Under the pieces are notes generated by a model. It saw only the letters and a program-made list of their open reading frames with translations, ran no database searches and had not been told where the DNA came from. From positions 13,764,314 to 13,828,313 of the forward strand of contig CM068828.1 of the NCBI GenBank assembly GCA_028554795.2: a DNA stretch of 64,000 nucleotides. Reading direction: 5' to 3'. Positions 22,669 through 35,489 of this stretch are shown here, one piece after another. The stretch comes from Sinohyriopsis cumingii. Taxonomy: Eukaryota > Mollusca > Bivalvia > Unionida > Unionidae. Made by a program: the position numbers and the translations under genes. Position 1 is the first letter of the stretch. Each line of letters begins with the position of its first letter.

Positions 22669-24000
22669 ATGCACCGAGAGTCTTGCGAATGTACCAAGTT
22701 CGAACTGGATCTGTTTTCCATGCTACCCACTATGGTGACAATGCAAGAATCCCAGTGAGTAGAATTTCCTCCCGTCTACTCTTTGACATCATCAGCTCCC
22801 ATCGAGTTTGAAATCAAAGGTCAGCCCGAAGATTACATATATCTGAATAGCAGTTACTTGTACCTGAAAGTCAAAGTTCTCAAAACGGACGACAGGAGAG
22901 GATACCAGAGCTGATCCTATCAACACTTTCATGCATTCCTTGTTCAGCGAAGTGGCTTTGTACTTGAATAACAATCTGGTCAGCAGCAGCATGGATACTT
23001 ACCCTTACCGAGCGTACCTCGAAAGTCTCTTGACGTACGAGAACGATGCAAGAATACTCATCGGGATGATTGCGTAGTATGGAAACCAGATACAGCGGGC
23101 GAGGACAAGTTCAAAGACACAGTCATGACAGAAGCTGATAATCTTCACAATGTGGGCTTTAACGACCGTCGAAGGAAAATCATACAAGGACATAGTTTAG
23201 AACTGATGGATCGTTTGCATTTGGACATGTGGTTACAAGAAAAGTATTTGCAGAATGAAGTGGATGTCCGCCTGAGACTGAATCGAAGCAGTATTGTTTT
23301 CCATTTGATGACTCATGCTAACGAGTACAAAGCCATTATCCAAGAAGCCAGACTGTACGTGAGACAGGCGCAACTGTTACCTAAAATGGGAAACGACGTC
23401 AGCGACACTTGGAGCAGAACGACTGCCCAGTATCGGATACGACGAGTAGAAGTGAAAACCTTCATCATTGCCGCTGCACACATTTCCAAGGTCGAAGATC
23501 ATCTGTTCCAGGGACAGTTACTCAAACGTTTTAAACATTAGTATCATCAGCAATGAAGCCCTACACGGAGCTGTCGCTACCAATCTTTTTGAGTTTAAGC
23601 ATTACAGATTATCCAAGATCAGAGTCAGTTGCATGACATTGTATATCCGACCATTCGAAGAGAAGAATTACTGGAGATCGTAATTGTCCTTGTATGGAGC
23701 CACGGAAGAGTTAGGGTCCAACAGCAACCACTGCATTTCGTACGACGATTATGCGATGCTTTGTGGGCTTTTGATTTCACTCTCGACCAATTCAGCGACG
23801 AGGGACATTTCCACCTTTAAAATCTTGTCAACTTCGTGTGGAACTTCAGTTTGCAGAACCTCTACCAAACACAGTGAACGGCATTTTATATGCCGAATTC
23901 GACAATACTATAGACTTCAACAGCCTGAAAGAAGTAATTCTAGACTACTTGAAGCTATGGAAGACTCTTATGCTTCTTTGAATCGTAGAGTCTCTTTGGA
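22669..24000 (+). pseudogene. Major capsid protein, Maverick double-jelly-roll type (F54H12.2-like family)
   Basis: ATG at 22669; the N-terminal segment FELDLFSMLPT is followed by APIEFEIKGQPEDYIYLNSS, then NTFMHSLFSEVALYLNN and TYPYRAYLE. A long intact stretch lies at 23125-23541 (LDMWLQ, VDVRLRLNRS, ARLYVRQAQL, YRIRRVEVKTF, LFQGQ). The C-terminal YAEFDNTIDF lies near 23.9 kb. Order and motifs match the family often named uncharacterised protein F54H12.2-like, which is the major capsid of Maverick-type elements. A TGA at 22757 and several frame changes break it. It would form the hexameric capsomers. Confidence 0.8.
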
Positions 24001-24229
24001 TATGGAGACAGGATTTCTTGGAAGCAGAACCATCCACAAAGACAAAGACGAAGAAGACATGGTGATGTCCAGATGGCCAGAAGAAGAAGAAACATTAGCT
24101 TCCTGTTTTGCTAAACATCTGGCTAAAAAGTACATCGTTGACCCATTAACATTGCTATGGCCGTCAAAACGTTCCTCCCAGTCGAATTCAATCAATCAAT
24201 TAAAGGATTTAAGTCGCCTACGCAACTAG
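23957..24229 (+). other. Short acidic frame after the capsid gene
   Basis: MEDSYASLNRRVSLDMETGF followed by a Lys/Asp/Glu-rich stretch and a hydrophobic-basic end, about 90 codons, overlapping the capsid 3' end. It could be the last element gene or a frame-shifted tail. No family recognised. Confidence 0.3.
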
Positions 24230-24348
24230 TGCTTTCGCGACTGGTTAAGTCTTGAAGGTCGAGATTTTCAATTGATCGGGACTGTAGGAATAGAGCCACT
24301 ACAGTCCCGCTGTTATGTGCGAATGTCGCACTTTTTAATTCATGAACA

Positions 24349-24410
24349 TGTCCGGCCGAGGAGAGGAGGCAAGGGGTCCGCGGGAGGCGAAACGCCACAG
24401 GAAAGCTGTA
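24349..24410 (+). pseudogene. Histone H4 N-terminal fragment
   Basis: From ATG the frames give MSGRG, then GGKG in the next frame, then AKRHRK back in the first. These are the N-terminal H4 landmarks in the right order and spacing, allowing two small indels. Similarity ceases after about 60 bases. No H4 body, stem-loop or promoter was found nearby. It lies about 100 bases past the last recognisable B1 coding sequence. Confidence 0.6.
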
Positions 24411-27400
24411 CGCCCAGAAACGGCAAAGCGCGTAAGATCAAATCAAGTCCAGTTGTACTAGTGGACATAAATCTATTCCAATGGTGTGTAAGCCACTCGT
24501 GTAATTTTCCTAATCCTTTGAGTTGTGTAATTTCTTTACTATTTTTAATTAAAGTTGGAATTTGGTGTACATGGTGTACTTTTGATTTTCGGAAATGTTG
24601 TCAATCAGCTAGGTGTCAGGCACCCTATACATGTCTGGGTCACGCTGTGTTTACTTTCGGTTTTCATTTTTGATGGTGGTATACAAAGGATCTAGTTAGG
24701 GTTGTGGGGATAGAGCTTGTATCGAAAGAGGTCTTCAATAGCCGAAGGAAGAACCTCATGAAAATTGGCAATTTGAAAGTCGATGTCCGTTTTCTTCTTT
24801 ACTCCTTCTTCATTCTGTGATACCTTCTTTCTTTCTTCTTCGTGCTGTTGTAGTGTTTTGCTGTTTTGCTAGAGTTTGCTGTTCTGTTTCGACTCGACTT
24901 CCATTGCCTTAGATCTTGATTTTGCGACTGGTCTTTTATCGCCACGATTCTTTGTTTAATATCTATATTGAATTTGGAAGGTGTGTTGTGCCCCTTTTTG
25001 TTGTATAAATTAGTATGTTTGGTCTGAGTATCAGTGTTGGATTTAATAATAGGGGACTTGTTGTTGTTGTTGTTGTTTATTTAGTTCCGCATCGTGTGTT
25101 TGTGTGTGTGGGGGGGGGGGGGGGGCTTTTGACTTGGCGTAGGTCCCCTTATGTCTTAAGATGGTCGGGGCCTATGAATTGTTTTTAATATCCTACCACT
25201 GTTGTTGTGGTGTGTATCTGGGCCTGATGGCGGAAGTTTGCCACCTTTATAATATGTATACATAGTTGAGAGAATATATGTGTTGTTTTTCGCAGAACAT
25301 GATGGTTAATATTGTGTTAGCTGCATGCCTACATGAGACAAAAAATATATTAAAAAAATATTTAAAAAACAAAAACAAAACAAAAAACACACAACAACAA
25401 CCATGGGCGTGCGCTCCAGCTTGCAGTCTTACCTTACTGCTTTAGCCCTTCTATTAATTGTTTTAATAATTATTTGTGGTTATATTTTTATGTTGCCATG
25501 TTTGTTAATTTGTTTGAGGTACCTTATTATGTTCATGTACGTGGTATCGATGTTTTTGTTGCGTACCTTATCCAAAAATTCAGGGTATGTTGTAGGGGAA
25601 TTAATTTTTTTTTTGCGAAACAACTATCTTCTGTGCAACTTATGGTGCGTATTACACACTGTCATAGAAAGCAATCTTATATAAACATTTTTTCTGAGGA
25701 CAGAGCCATGTACGCTACAGCACTTAAGGGAGATAAGTCTGTAAAAACTAGACAGAGTAAGAGTAAGCATCGAGGACCCACGTTACTAATTCGGTTTTCA
25801 TAGTAAACCTATGAAAACACCAAGATATTAAAAATTCAATAACATAAAAATTTCTGAGTACTCATGATGAAACCTATATTTATCAGTATAGATGCAACCT
25901 GTATGTCAGCGTCGGTGTAGAGAAAAGAATATGATCCGTTGCATTTTCTGGACCTGCATGTGTTTGAACCATGTGCTTTCAATTCCGCACCAAAGAGTCA
26001 GGTGCTAATTTTCGCAATGAGTGTTCATAGCTCAAGACTGTAAAAGGACTGAAATTCCATCAATAAAACAATGTCTCTATTTTTTTCACTTACAACTAGG
26101 CTAAGCTCTCAAAAGAATCTTTTTCCTAAAGCATAACTTACATTATTAACTAATCTTAGCAAACCAAACTCATTTATACTCTATTGTACGTTCATTGATT
26201 TCCAGGCTGGTTACCATTTTTCCATAAAATTAGTACCGTGTATCCTTCATATTTATATCTAAATACAAGGTTCCTACACCTTTAGCTCCGCTCCCGGGTC
26301 TTGAGCAATTGGTACAGTTATACAGCAAAGGGTTATATAGCAGGCTCTACAGTGACGCACTTATTTGCGCCAGTCAGAATAAGTATAAAAGGAAACCGTT
26401 ATAAATCGAGAAACAAATGATTCAGACTCTATGAGCATGGAGTCAATCACACATGACTACTCTTTTTTATTTCGTTGTTAAGGGACACGCCGTTTTAATA
26501 GGCTTTGTGCAGCTTAAACAGGTAAGGCCCAATGCGAGAGTGAGATTTCTTTGACGATGTAAACACTGACTTGCGTGGGTGGGTTATGTACAAAATTTTA
26601 ATGGTGTTGTCTGAGACTTGTTTCCAAAACAGAGCAATACCTTTACTTAATCTGAAACATTCACGGATGGATATTAGAAATATAGACGATATATAATAAA
26701 TTCGTGCAAGTGATTATATAGCAAGTTTATATCAGATGGAATTTTCGCTCCTGGGTGTTTACAGTACGTAATGGTGTCAATTTAAACGGCAACCACGAAC
26801 TTTTATAACGTTGTGTTAATGAATTTTTTTAAAACTGATTTAATTAATTTCTGCAACTACAGGTGGATGTTGTAGAGGCTTATTGTGACCGATTTTCACC
26901 TGTTTTGTATTTTTATTTTGTCTCTCCATTCGCAAATTTGCAAATTGTCCTAAGCTGATGAGAGTCGCAATTTTTCTTCTTCTTTTAAGATTGCTATAAC
27001 TATAGTAATAACTGCATGTTTCACGTGATTTGCAGTTATCATGCGTGATTTTCGCCCTTACGAATCATGTTACAGAACAACACATGCTAAGAGTTATAAC
27101 ATAAGCCTATGGATACGTACATTTCTTGGCGAGATATTTCTGTGTAAACACGGTTTCCATGGTAATGTAAACAATTATTATATGACAATCAAATCTACAT
27201 ACAGAGAGGTCAACAAAGGTCGTATTGCACGTTGTCTTTTGAGACTCTGTTAGACTATGCTCTTCTTGCCCTTCATGTCTGGTTTGTGTCTCACATGTCT
27301 TCCCCTGTTTCTTTAACATGCAAGTCATTTTGGTGTAAGAACTCGTGCTCGTATCTCCAAATGTCAGTGCATATAAGCTACAGCATGGAGTGGCGATATG

Positions 27401-27600
27401 TTAGAGGAGAGGAGCCATTAACGAGATTCGTTTGGCACAGCAACAACAGTAGGTAATTAATATCGATGAAATTAGAGTAAAATGCTTTGACTAAGGACAT
27501 ACCACGCTAATCAATGAGTCATCGAGGCTGCTCATTGACGTAATGTGAATGAAGTTATCTACTGTGACATTTTCTTTATCATGCAAATTGCTTTGTAACC
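24411..27600. other. No gene seen
   Basis: T/G-rich then AT-rich sequence with GTT runs near 25.06 kb and a G-run near 25.11 kb. Forward frames around 25.4-25.8 kb consist of hydrophobic codons from low-complexity DNA and are not supported. Confidence 0.5.
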
Positions 27601-27659
27601 ACTATGTACACAGTCCTTTGTTTGCTCAAGATTTGAAGATTAAATGCACCCTGATGTAT

Positions 27660-28577
27660 TTGAGTATTTGTGTTTTTGTATGAGTTGTAATGTAAAGAAA
27701 TGCGTCTGACTGTTGTGATATTGATTATTATAATAGGATTAGGAGTATGTACTGATGTGACGCAATTTATTAATGTATGTATGAGAAGTAAATGATTCCG
27801 TGCTTTTATTACGACGTTGTTTTGCCATACAAGAACTATGAGTATTTCGATGTGAACGAATGCGTGACCGAAGAAATTTAATAGCCGTTATCTGATGATA
27901 GTCTGGGTGTAGTGTGAGATGAGAGGGCTGAGGAAGATATTGTAACATCCTTGTGTTTTCACAGGAAGCTTTTTAGGGGATAGAACTTCCGGTTCAGTTA
28001 CGGCCCGAGTCTCAGATGGGAGACGGAAGTGAGACTAACAGAGCAGTCGGAGTCGACAAGTGTAGTCGGTGGAGAGATGCGAGGAGAAGGTGGAAAAGGA
28101 GTCGACCAGGAGAAAGTGGAGAAGGAGAAGGAGTATAGAGAAGTCGAGGAGGAGAAGGAATTTAGAGAAAGTCGGGAGGAAGAGGAGAAGGAATTGGAAA
28201 AATAGGAGAGAAGAATGCACAGATGAGTAGAATATAAGGACAGGTGGAAAGCTGTCTCACACTACTAATCAGATGATACAATAGGTTATATCAGGGTCGA
28301 GCGGAAGGAGAATACTTGTGAAATTTGAAACACTTAACTATTGAATTGTTATTAAATTGTTAGCCGTTGAACTTCACTTTTTGTATGTTCAATCATTTAA
28401 CCTTTAGCATTGCTGACTGGGGCTCGGAACTTTCCATTTATCTTTCACTAATTTAACTTCCAACCTAAATCGAGCCTGGGTGGGACTTCTATAATAATTT
28501 AAATAGAATATTCGGAGCACCCACCACATTCATAACACACATACCACATTGGCGGCATAACAACCCGTCACGCCACA
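27660..28577 (+). repeat. 5' LTR of the Gypsy element
   Basis: Aligns with the 3' LTR from GTTTTTGTATGAG onward. It contains a purine-rich GAGAAGG tract and an AATTTAAATAGAATATTCGGAGCACCC-like region near its end. Its first ~90 bases relative to the 3' LTR are not recognisable, so the left border is uncertain. Confidence 0.75.
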
Positions 28578-28920
28578 GTGGGCGGCTTCGTCCTGGATGT
28601 GCATTAGACATTCACATTATCTTTACGACGTAAAGTTTTATATGTTAGGTGGTATTAGTGACCAGTTGTGAGATATTTTCCAACCTGCGTATTTGAACTT
28701 TTATGATTTCTATTTTGATATTTCCATCCCTATTAGATTTCACTTACTTGCAGTAATTGTGAAGCAATTCTTGGACAAAATATCTTACATGAGCGAAGTT
28801 AATTGTTGTCAACAGTTAAGTACTGGGTTAGGAATGTGTATTATCTGTCAATTGTTTAATAAGTCGAGACAAGGTATCACTCACTGTTAGTATCAACATA
28901 AAATGACTACAGAAAGATAG

Positions 28921-30100
28921 ATGATTAAAGAGTATCGCGCCATGAACTCGGAAGATCTAGGGTACGAGGGAGATCGCCTAGCAGCGTTCATAGAGAAGAG
29001 AATCAAAGAATGGAGGGCCGAAAAAGTCGTAGAAAAAGAGGCCCAGAAGGAGCTGGCCATAATGGTCGCAAAATCAGCCGAAAGAGAGAAAGAGCTGGAG
29101 CTGACCAAGATAGCAGTGGACAGAGAAGAACATAAACAGCTGGACCTGGCCAAGATGGTAGCGGAGAGAGAGAGAGAAACATACGGAGCTGTAGCTGGCC
29201 ACGATAGCAGAGACCACAAAAGAAAGAAAGCTCGCTCACGCTCTCGAAATGGAGAAATTAAGGGAAGAAGCTACGACCACCGATAGGGACGACTCCAACA
29301 CGAGTTCTGGAGGGAGCGTACGATCGATTATCGACCACCGAATGGTACAGAAAAGTATGCCACGGTTCAATGACAGAGAAGAATCCATTGACCATTTTCT
29401 CGTGCAGTTTGAGAAACTCGCGTGTGTTCATAAAATTCCCGTGCACTATTGGGCGATTAACGTCTCAGCCTTTTTGCAAGGTGGAGCCGCGACGTTTACC
29501 ATAACTTAGCTGCAGAAGAAATTGACCACTACAACGCGCTCAAGGAGACCCTTCTTTGCCATTATCGGCTGACCGCCGAAACGTACCATAAACTTTTTCG
29601 GGACTCGACGAAAAAGGCAACTGAAACCCACTTTCAATTCCACATCAATGTTTGAGGGTTATTTTCGAAGTGGATAAAGATGTCAGAAGTCTAAAGATCG
29701 TACGACGGGCTACACCAGGTTATATTTCAAAGGGTATGTCCTGAATACTTACCGTCGCGAGTTACAGTATTCTTGGTGAAGAGAGAGCACCGGACTCTCG
29801 AAGAGATCGGCAGCATGGCGGAGAGATGCGAGCAGGCATACTCGAAGAGTGAAAGTTCCGAGCGTACGGACCGACGCGACCCACTGAGTCACGCCGGGTG
29901 TTTGAAGGAGAGCTGGCTGTCCGTAACCGTCAGGGCGACGAGAAGGTCAGACGTCTACAGGTAACAATGTCACCCATAAACCAGGACAGGCTTCACCCAC
30001 AAAAACGGGTTTTACAGGACGGCAAGGGCAGCCGACGTGCTACAACTGCAAGCGGCCGGCGCATTTTGCAAGGGACTGTCCCAAGGGCAGGCAGACCTAG
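28921..30100 (+). pseudogene. Gag-like protein of the Gypsy element
   Basis: An intact 121-codon start (28921) has a long charged coiled coil (repeated E/K/R with AKMVAERE-type heptads). Capsid-like segments follow in other frames (RFNDREESIDHFLVQFEKLA, AINVSAFLQGGAA). A zinc-knuckle frame near 30.03-30.08 kb (C-x2-C...H-x4-C pattern, CYNCK type) closes it. Stops and shifts after 29286 make it non-functional. Confidence 0.65.
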
Positions 30101-30439
30101 GTGAATGTCATTGCTAGCAAGGAGTGCGAGCCGGAGGCAAACTGTAAACCAACAAACATAACGTCCGCAACTGTCAACGGAGAAGATGCCACCCTCTTGT
30201 ATGACACTTGGTGTAGCGTTCACGCCCTTGTCGACAAGAAGTATGTTAAGCCTGAGGACTACACAGTGGAGGTAATTGAGGTCCAGTACGCGAACAGCTC
30301 GCGTGACTCGTTGTCAGTGGCTGTCATTGACCTCGATTCACCGTACGTGAAGGCGAAAATCGAAGCTGCGTGCTTGGATGGACTATCACACGACGCCATA
30401 GGGAGATTTCGTTATGTATTGCCACAACCGAACCCCTAA
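30101..30439 (+). pseudogene. Retropepsin-like protease remnant
   Basis: A 112-codon open frame has the aspartic-protease layout ITSATVNGEDATLLYDTWCSVHALV, where the active-site D-T-G/S is changed to D-T-W. A flap-like region and a C-terminal ACLDGLSHDAIG follow (the usual Ile-Leu-Gly-x-Asp turn altered). It would process Gag-Pol. The changed active site argues against activity. Confidence 0.6.
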
Positions 30440-30639
30440 ACCTGCACATCGAGACCTGTGAGTGCTGTAGAAACTAGGTCCAAGAGTCGACAGACAAAAC
30501 CGACACCGATAGAAGTTACGTCGACACCAGTCAGTAACGTACTTCCGCCCGAATTGAGGAAGCAGAAGCGAGAAGACGCAACTCTGACGCAGTTGCATAA
30601 ATACGCTGAAGATGTAACGGGGAAATAAACTCCAAATTG

Positions 30640-31044
30640 TGCGGTGAAATTCGTATACAAGAAGGGGATCTTGTATCGCCACGACAAGAAAGTACACGAA
30701 TACTTCAGGCAAGTCGTCGTGCCAAATGAGAAGCGATGTGAAGTGTTGAAACTTGCAGATGAAAGTCTCATGAGAGGACACATGTGAATTGCTAAGGCGC
30801 ATGATCGTCTTGTCAAGGAATTCTACTGGCAATGTATCCAAGGAGATGTTAAGCAGTTCTGTCTCTTTCGTGACAAGTGTCAGAGAATATCAACGAAAAC
30901 GGATCATCGACTCGTCCCCCTGGGGAGTACACCCCTTATCGATGAACCATTTCGACGCGTTGCGATTGATTTGATCGGACTGATGAAACCTGCGCCTTCG
31001 CAAGGAAATCAGTATATTTTAACGGTTATAGATTTCGTTTTAGT
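30640..31044 (+). pseudogene. Gypsy integrase N-terminal remnant
   Basis: Frames around 30.65-31.03 kb give the H2C2 zinc-binding layout (A-D-E-S-L-M-R-G-H, then KAHDRLVKEFYW, CLFRDKCQR) and the start of the catalytic core (PFRRVAIDLIGL, GNQYILTVIDF), split by a frameshift near 30.8 kb. The rest of the core is missing before the 3' LTR. Confidence 0.7.
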
Positions 31045-32036
31045 GCTTGAATTGTGAATTTGGAAAATGGTTGAAGTGTGTAACATTAGTCAATATGGAT
31101 GAATGGATGTATCAAAGCATGGATTTTCCAGCATTCGTGTTTTTGTATGAGGTGTAATGCAAAGAAATGCTTCTGATTATTGTGATATTGTTTATTATAA
31201 TAGGATTAGGAATATGTACTGATGTGACGCAATTTATTGATGTATGTATGAGAAGTAAATGATTCCGTGCTTTTATTACGACGTTGTTTTACCTTACAAG
31301 AACATATAAGTATTTCAATGTGAATGAATGCATGACCGAAGAAATTTAATAGCCGTTGTCTGATGATAGGCTGGGTGTAGTGTGAGATTAGAGGGCTAAT
31401 GGAGATATGGTAATATCCTTGTGTTTTTACAAGAAGCTTTTTGGGGGACAGAACTTCTGGTTCAGTTACGTCTCGAGTCTCTGAGAGGGGAGAGGGAAGT
31501 GAGACTAGCAGAGCAGTCGGAGTCGACAAGTGTAGTCGGTGGAGAGATTCAAGGAAGAGGAGTCAATGAGGTAAAAGTGGAGAAGGTGGAGGGGTATAGC
31601 GAAGTCGAGGAGAAGGAATTTTGAGAAAGTCGAGAGGAAGAGGAAAAGGATTTGGAAGAATAGGAGAGAAGAATACACAGATGAGCAGAATACAAGGACA
31701 GGAGGAAAGCTTTCTCAAAATACTAATCAAATGATGCAATAGGCTATCACAGAGTCGACGGAAGGAGAGTACCTGGGAAATTTGAGGCACTTGACTATTG
31801 ATTTGTTATTAAGCTGTTGTTCATTGAATTTCACGTTTTGTAAATTCAATCATTTAACCTTTAGCATTGCTGTCTGGGGCCTCAGAGCTTTACATCTATC
31901 TTTCACTAATGTAACTTCCAACCAAACTCGATCCTGGATGTGACTTCGATAATAATTTAAATAGAATATTCGGAGCACCCCACCCCAACTATAACACACC
32001 TATTACAGTGGCGGCATAACAACCCGTCACGTCACA
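31045..32036 (+). repeat. 3' LTR of the Gypsy element
   Basis: Starts near TGAATTTGGAAAATGGTTG, a sequence also found at the corresponding end of the reverse LTR at 40.0 kb, and ends ...CCGTCACGTCACA. Compared with the 5' LTR it differs by many substitutions, so the insertion is not recent. Confidence 0.75.
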
Positions 32037-34650
32037 TACCGCTATACTTAAGTATATCGTTTAAAAATATTTATCAAACAAAATATTAGATACAATGAGT
32101 GCACACATTCTTCTCGTTTATAACCAAAATTATATATTTAATTTGGTCACATTTTTCCAAACTTTAGCAATTTACAAACGATTACAGTTACGCCCAATTA
32201 ATGCAATTCCGAACGAAATGCTTATCTTTGTATTTGTGTTTTAAGACAAACTCTCATATTTCTGTTGGATATGGCGATTCTCAAGAAGCATATCATTGTA
32301 TTGATGGATTATAATGTCAGCCTTAACACTTTATTTGTTCTTTCTAATTTTATTTGCTAACTTTTGGAGATTTATTAGATTTGAGAATTAATCTTAAGAA
32401 ACCTTTACTTGTCAAAACAGTTTTTAGTACTACTGGTCATTACCCAGAGGAATGCGTGAGAATGTTGTCCTTTGTCCTCTTGACCATTGTTATCGCTGCT
32501 CCTCCTAAACTACCTTGAGGATTGCCATGAAACTTTAGACACATCAAACCCATGGACTAGTGGAACCTAAATGAAAATGGTGCTGCTCAGACATCTAATA
32601 TGGCCGCACATCACCTAGTTTGACAATATTCTTATTGCCACTCCTCTATAACGTATGGTCATATCCACATAGAATTTTCATTAACAGATTTATTATGATA
32701 TCTGGTTAGACCTAAATAAATTTGTACCGATATGTAAATAAGTAACAAGAAAGAGCGACAATCGACAATTTAAAAAATAAAAATAAAAATATTATTCATT
32801 TCCCTAAACGACAATGTGAAAGAATTAAAAATAACTTACAACATGATGAGTGAATTACTATTCTAAAGTCCTAACTCTATCAAGTACAAAAGTATCGAGT
32901 AATCCGAATAAGTTCCAACAGTTTCCGAATGGTGGTCATTACTATAATGATGTATCAGCAGTACAGAAGAATCACAGTGGTGTAATCCCAGAATGACTTT
33001 AAATGAATTCACAGTAATTCCTCAACAGCTATAAATATCAAAATATCTTTCAATGAATTCACATTATTTCTTTTACAGCTATCATTCCAATTAATCGGAA
33101 TATGTCGAGCATTTTAAGTCTAATGAATGATTAAATTACATGAATTTCACTCAATAAAACTGAATAACTTCAAAGACTGGTTGTACTACTAAGAATGACT
33201 ACTTCTACATAATATTTCTTTGATGTTGATTATTAAAACACAATAGATAGATCGTCGTACATAAATTCTAGAGCAATCCGATCTCAGAAACAATATCAGC
33301 TGTTTCGCACTGACTAATAAAAAATTAGGTTGGCCTTTTCAAGAACAAGTGTCCTTTGTCGGATCAAGTGATTTTACTTGTACTGAAAGCAGGACACAAC
33401 CTTTGCACTTTATGAATGAAACTGAAAGCGTAAACTTTTATAATAGGATAAATTAAACTGATATTAATATAATGACCCTTATTATTATGAAATAATAAAC
33501 ATACTTTATCGCACCGAAATAATTGCAACAGTTCGTTACCTAAACAATGCAATAAATAGCCATTGAACTATTTCGTTGCATACTATTTCCTTGCGTACTG
33601 TTTCATCGCCTAAGCAGTACTTGAGCTGGGACATGATTACAAATTAAATAATTATTACAACTCATGAACAATGCTGCTTTATGTAACTCGTGAAACTTAA
33701 AATTTGAATAACAATTAGGCCCAATGCAGACAAACTTTCAGCTTTGTTCCTATGATGCAGAATTCATTAGGAAAATTTACTGTGATCTTATTCTGAATAT
33801 ATAAATTATACTTTTGCATGTAAATGACCATCAGAACATTAACATCATATCACATGAAGCAGTTAAGTCACTTAATAATCTGAACCATGCTAGGTTCAAA
33901 GTTTTCGTAAACAGTTAGTAGTAAGAAATGAATATTGTAGTCCAACAGAACTTGCCAGTGTCACGTAGACTCATTAAGATTCAGCAAACAAACCTAACAC
34001 GCAATAAATATAATTTTTGCACTGGTGATACTTTCAAATATTCGTTATAGTGCCAGAGAGAGAGGACGTTCAAATCCACGTTTCAAACGAAACAATAATC
34101 GGCGTAGCAATTGCTGTAGTCGCAGTTACCATTGTAGGAGCCATTTTAACAGCTACCGACGGGCACAGAGGAGAGGTAACATTCCAGAAATTCCAGAAGA
34201 GGAAAAGGGTAAGTAGACCATTTAGTTTTAAATCAAACTCTCCACGCTCGAGTGAGACAATGATGAGATTATTGTTTAATGACTAAATAAGCAAGTTCAT
34301 GTGTATATATAGCTCTTTGTATGGGTAGAAAAACATAAGGAAATAAAGAACAACGACCTTAAAATAAATATGCTATGTTTTAGAATTTTGTAAGGATAGC
34401 AAAACTGGAGAAAAAACCATATTAGTTAAAGATGAAGATTGTCTTTGTAATAACCTATTTATCTTACGGGATGTCAAACTGTTTTGACCTGATTCCACGC
34501 TAAGGACAAAGGACAGAGGACAGAAACCAGGGTTGGTGAAAGGCAGCTTCACAACATTATTTACTGTATATATTATATGCCGGTAAAGTTATGCATGTAG
34601 ACGGTTTTTAAGGAATTGTCTCATGAGAATTGTGTAGAGGGTACTGAAAC
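32037..34650. other. No gene seen
   Basis: AT-rich sequence without supportable frames. A frame at 34050-34286 contains a hydrophobic AIAVVAVTIVGAIL segment but has no other support. Confidence 0.5.
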
Positions 34651-34656
34651 ATGACG

Positions 34657-34683
34657 TAATAATAATAATAATAATAATAATAA
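34657..34683. repeat. (AAT)n microsatellite
   Basis: About nine AAT units. Confidence 0.95.
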
Positions 34684-35062
34684 ATGAAATTAAAATGGTA
34701 GCAATATTTACTTGAGTAAACGTTCTAGCAAGATTTGGGTACTAGTGATAAACTGATGCCTGATTGAAGTTTTGGTAAGACTGCATTATAAACGTTGAAT
34801 GTTTTCATTAATGTCAAAATTCCACATGGGTTCTTACTTGCGGCATCAAGTAACCTTCTTGTGTCAATCCATCTCGCGTAGACTTAACTGTTAGCATCAC
34901 AAATACTCAACTGATCTAATAGTTGAGTTACAGTGGTTGGCGAATTTCGCGCTGATTTTGTTGCCAATGTTGCTCTTGTAATTATTAAATTGTTTCCTGA
35001 AATCTATGTTTCTCTAACATATTGAGTGGCACAAATATTCATGTCAGGAAATAAGTTACACT

Positions 35063-35146
<84 letters not shown>
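35063..35146. repeat. (TA)n microsatellite
   Basis: About 41 TA units, self-complementary. Confidence 0.98.
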
Positions 35147-35149
<3 letters not shown>

Positions 35150-35240
35150 GTAAATTTAAAAACTTGCTGTTAAAAATGTTTCTTCGCAATTGGTTTGAAA
35201 AAGATGTTCCTAGATGATCTCATTCCCAGGTACCTAAGAG

Positions 35241-35482
<242 letters not shown>

Positions 35483-35489
35483 GACATGG

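Larger units (their letters stand above)
11041..24250 (+). mobile_element. Element B1: decayed Maverick/Polinton, near complete
   Basis: The left end is recognisable by match to B2 (GGGTCTGTCTAGGGACAA at 11103-11120 compared with 59.9 kb). It carries the histone-hairpin gene pair, a zinc-knuckle gene, PolB, a glycine-rich core-like peptide, integrase with chromodomain, a membrane protein, a minor capsid-like protein and the major capsid protein. The integrase, PolB and capsid set defines Maverick/Polinton. The packaging ATPase and adenain-type protease are not visible, and deletions are evident. No right terminal inverted repeat was located; coding similarity ends near 24.23 kb. Confidence 0.85.
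27660..32036 (+). mobile_element. Decayed Ty3/Gypsy LTR retrotransposon lacking reverse transcriptase
   Basis: Two similar direct repeats (27660-28577 and about 31045-32036) flank gag-, protease- and integrase-type remnants in the order 28.9, 30.1 and 30.7-31.0 kb. Both LTRs share GGATTAGG...ATGTGACGCAATTTATT and end GGCGGCATAACAACCCGTCACG(C/T)CACA. No RT or RNase H coding similarity lies between protease and integrase, so that block was deleted. Confidence 0.8.

Noticed and set aside
24278-24310. Short hairpin GGGACTGTAG...CTACAGTCCC as the element's terminal inverted repeat
   Set aside because: The arms are only 10 bases and 13 apart; no match to the left end of B1 was seen.
25403-25803. 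Two overlapping forward frames with strongly hydrophobic residues
   Set aside because: T-rich low-complexity DNA gives such frames by chance; no signal, domain or neighbour supports a membrane protein.
27600-28600. CRISPR-like or satellite reading of the GAGAAGG purine tract
   Set aside because: It is part of an LTR that recurs at 31.0 and 39.1 kb and has no regular spacer structure.
30386-30841. Minus-strand frames of 126-151 codons
   Set aside because: Shadows of the Gypsy protease/integrase region on the plus strand, whose motifs are recognisable.
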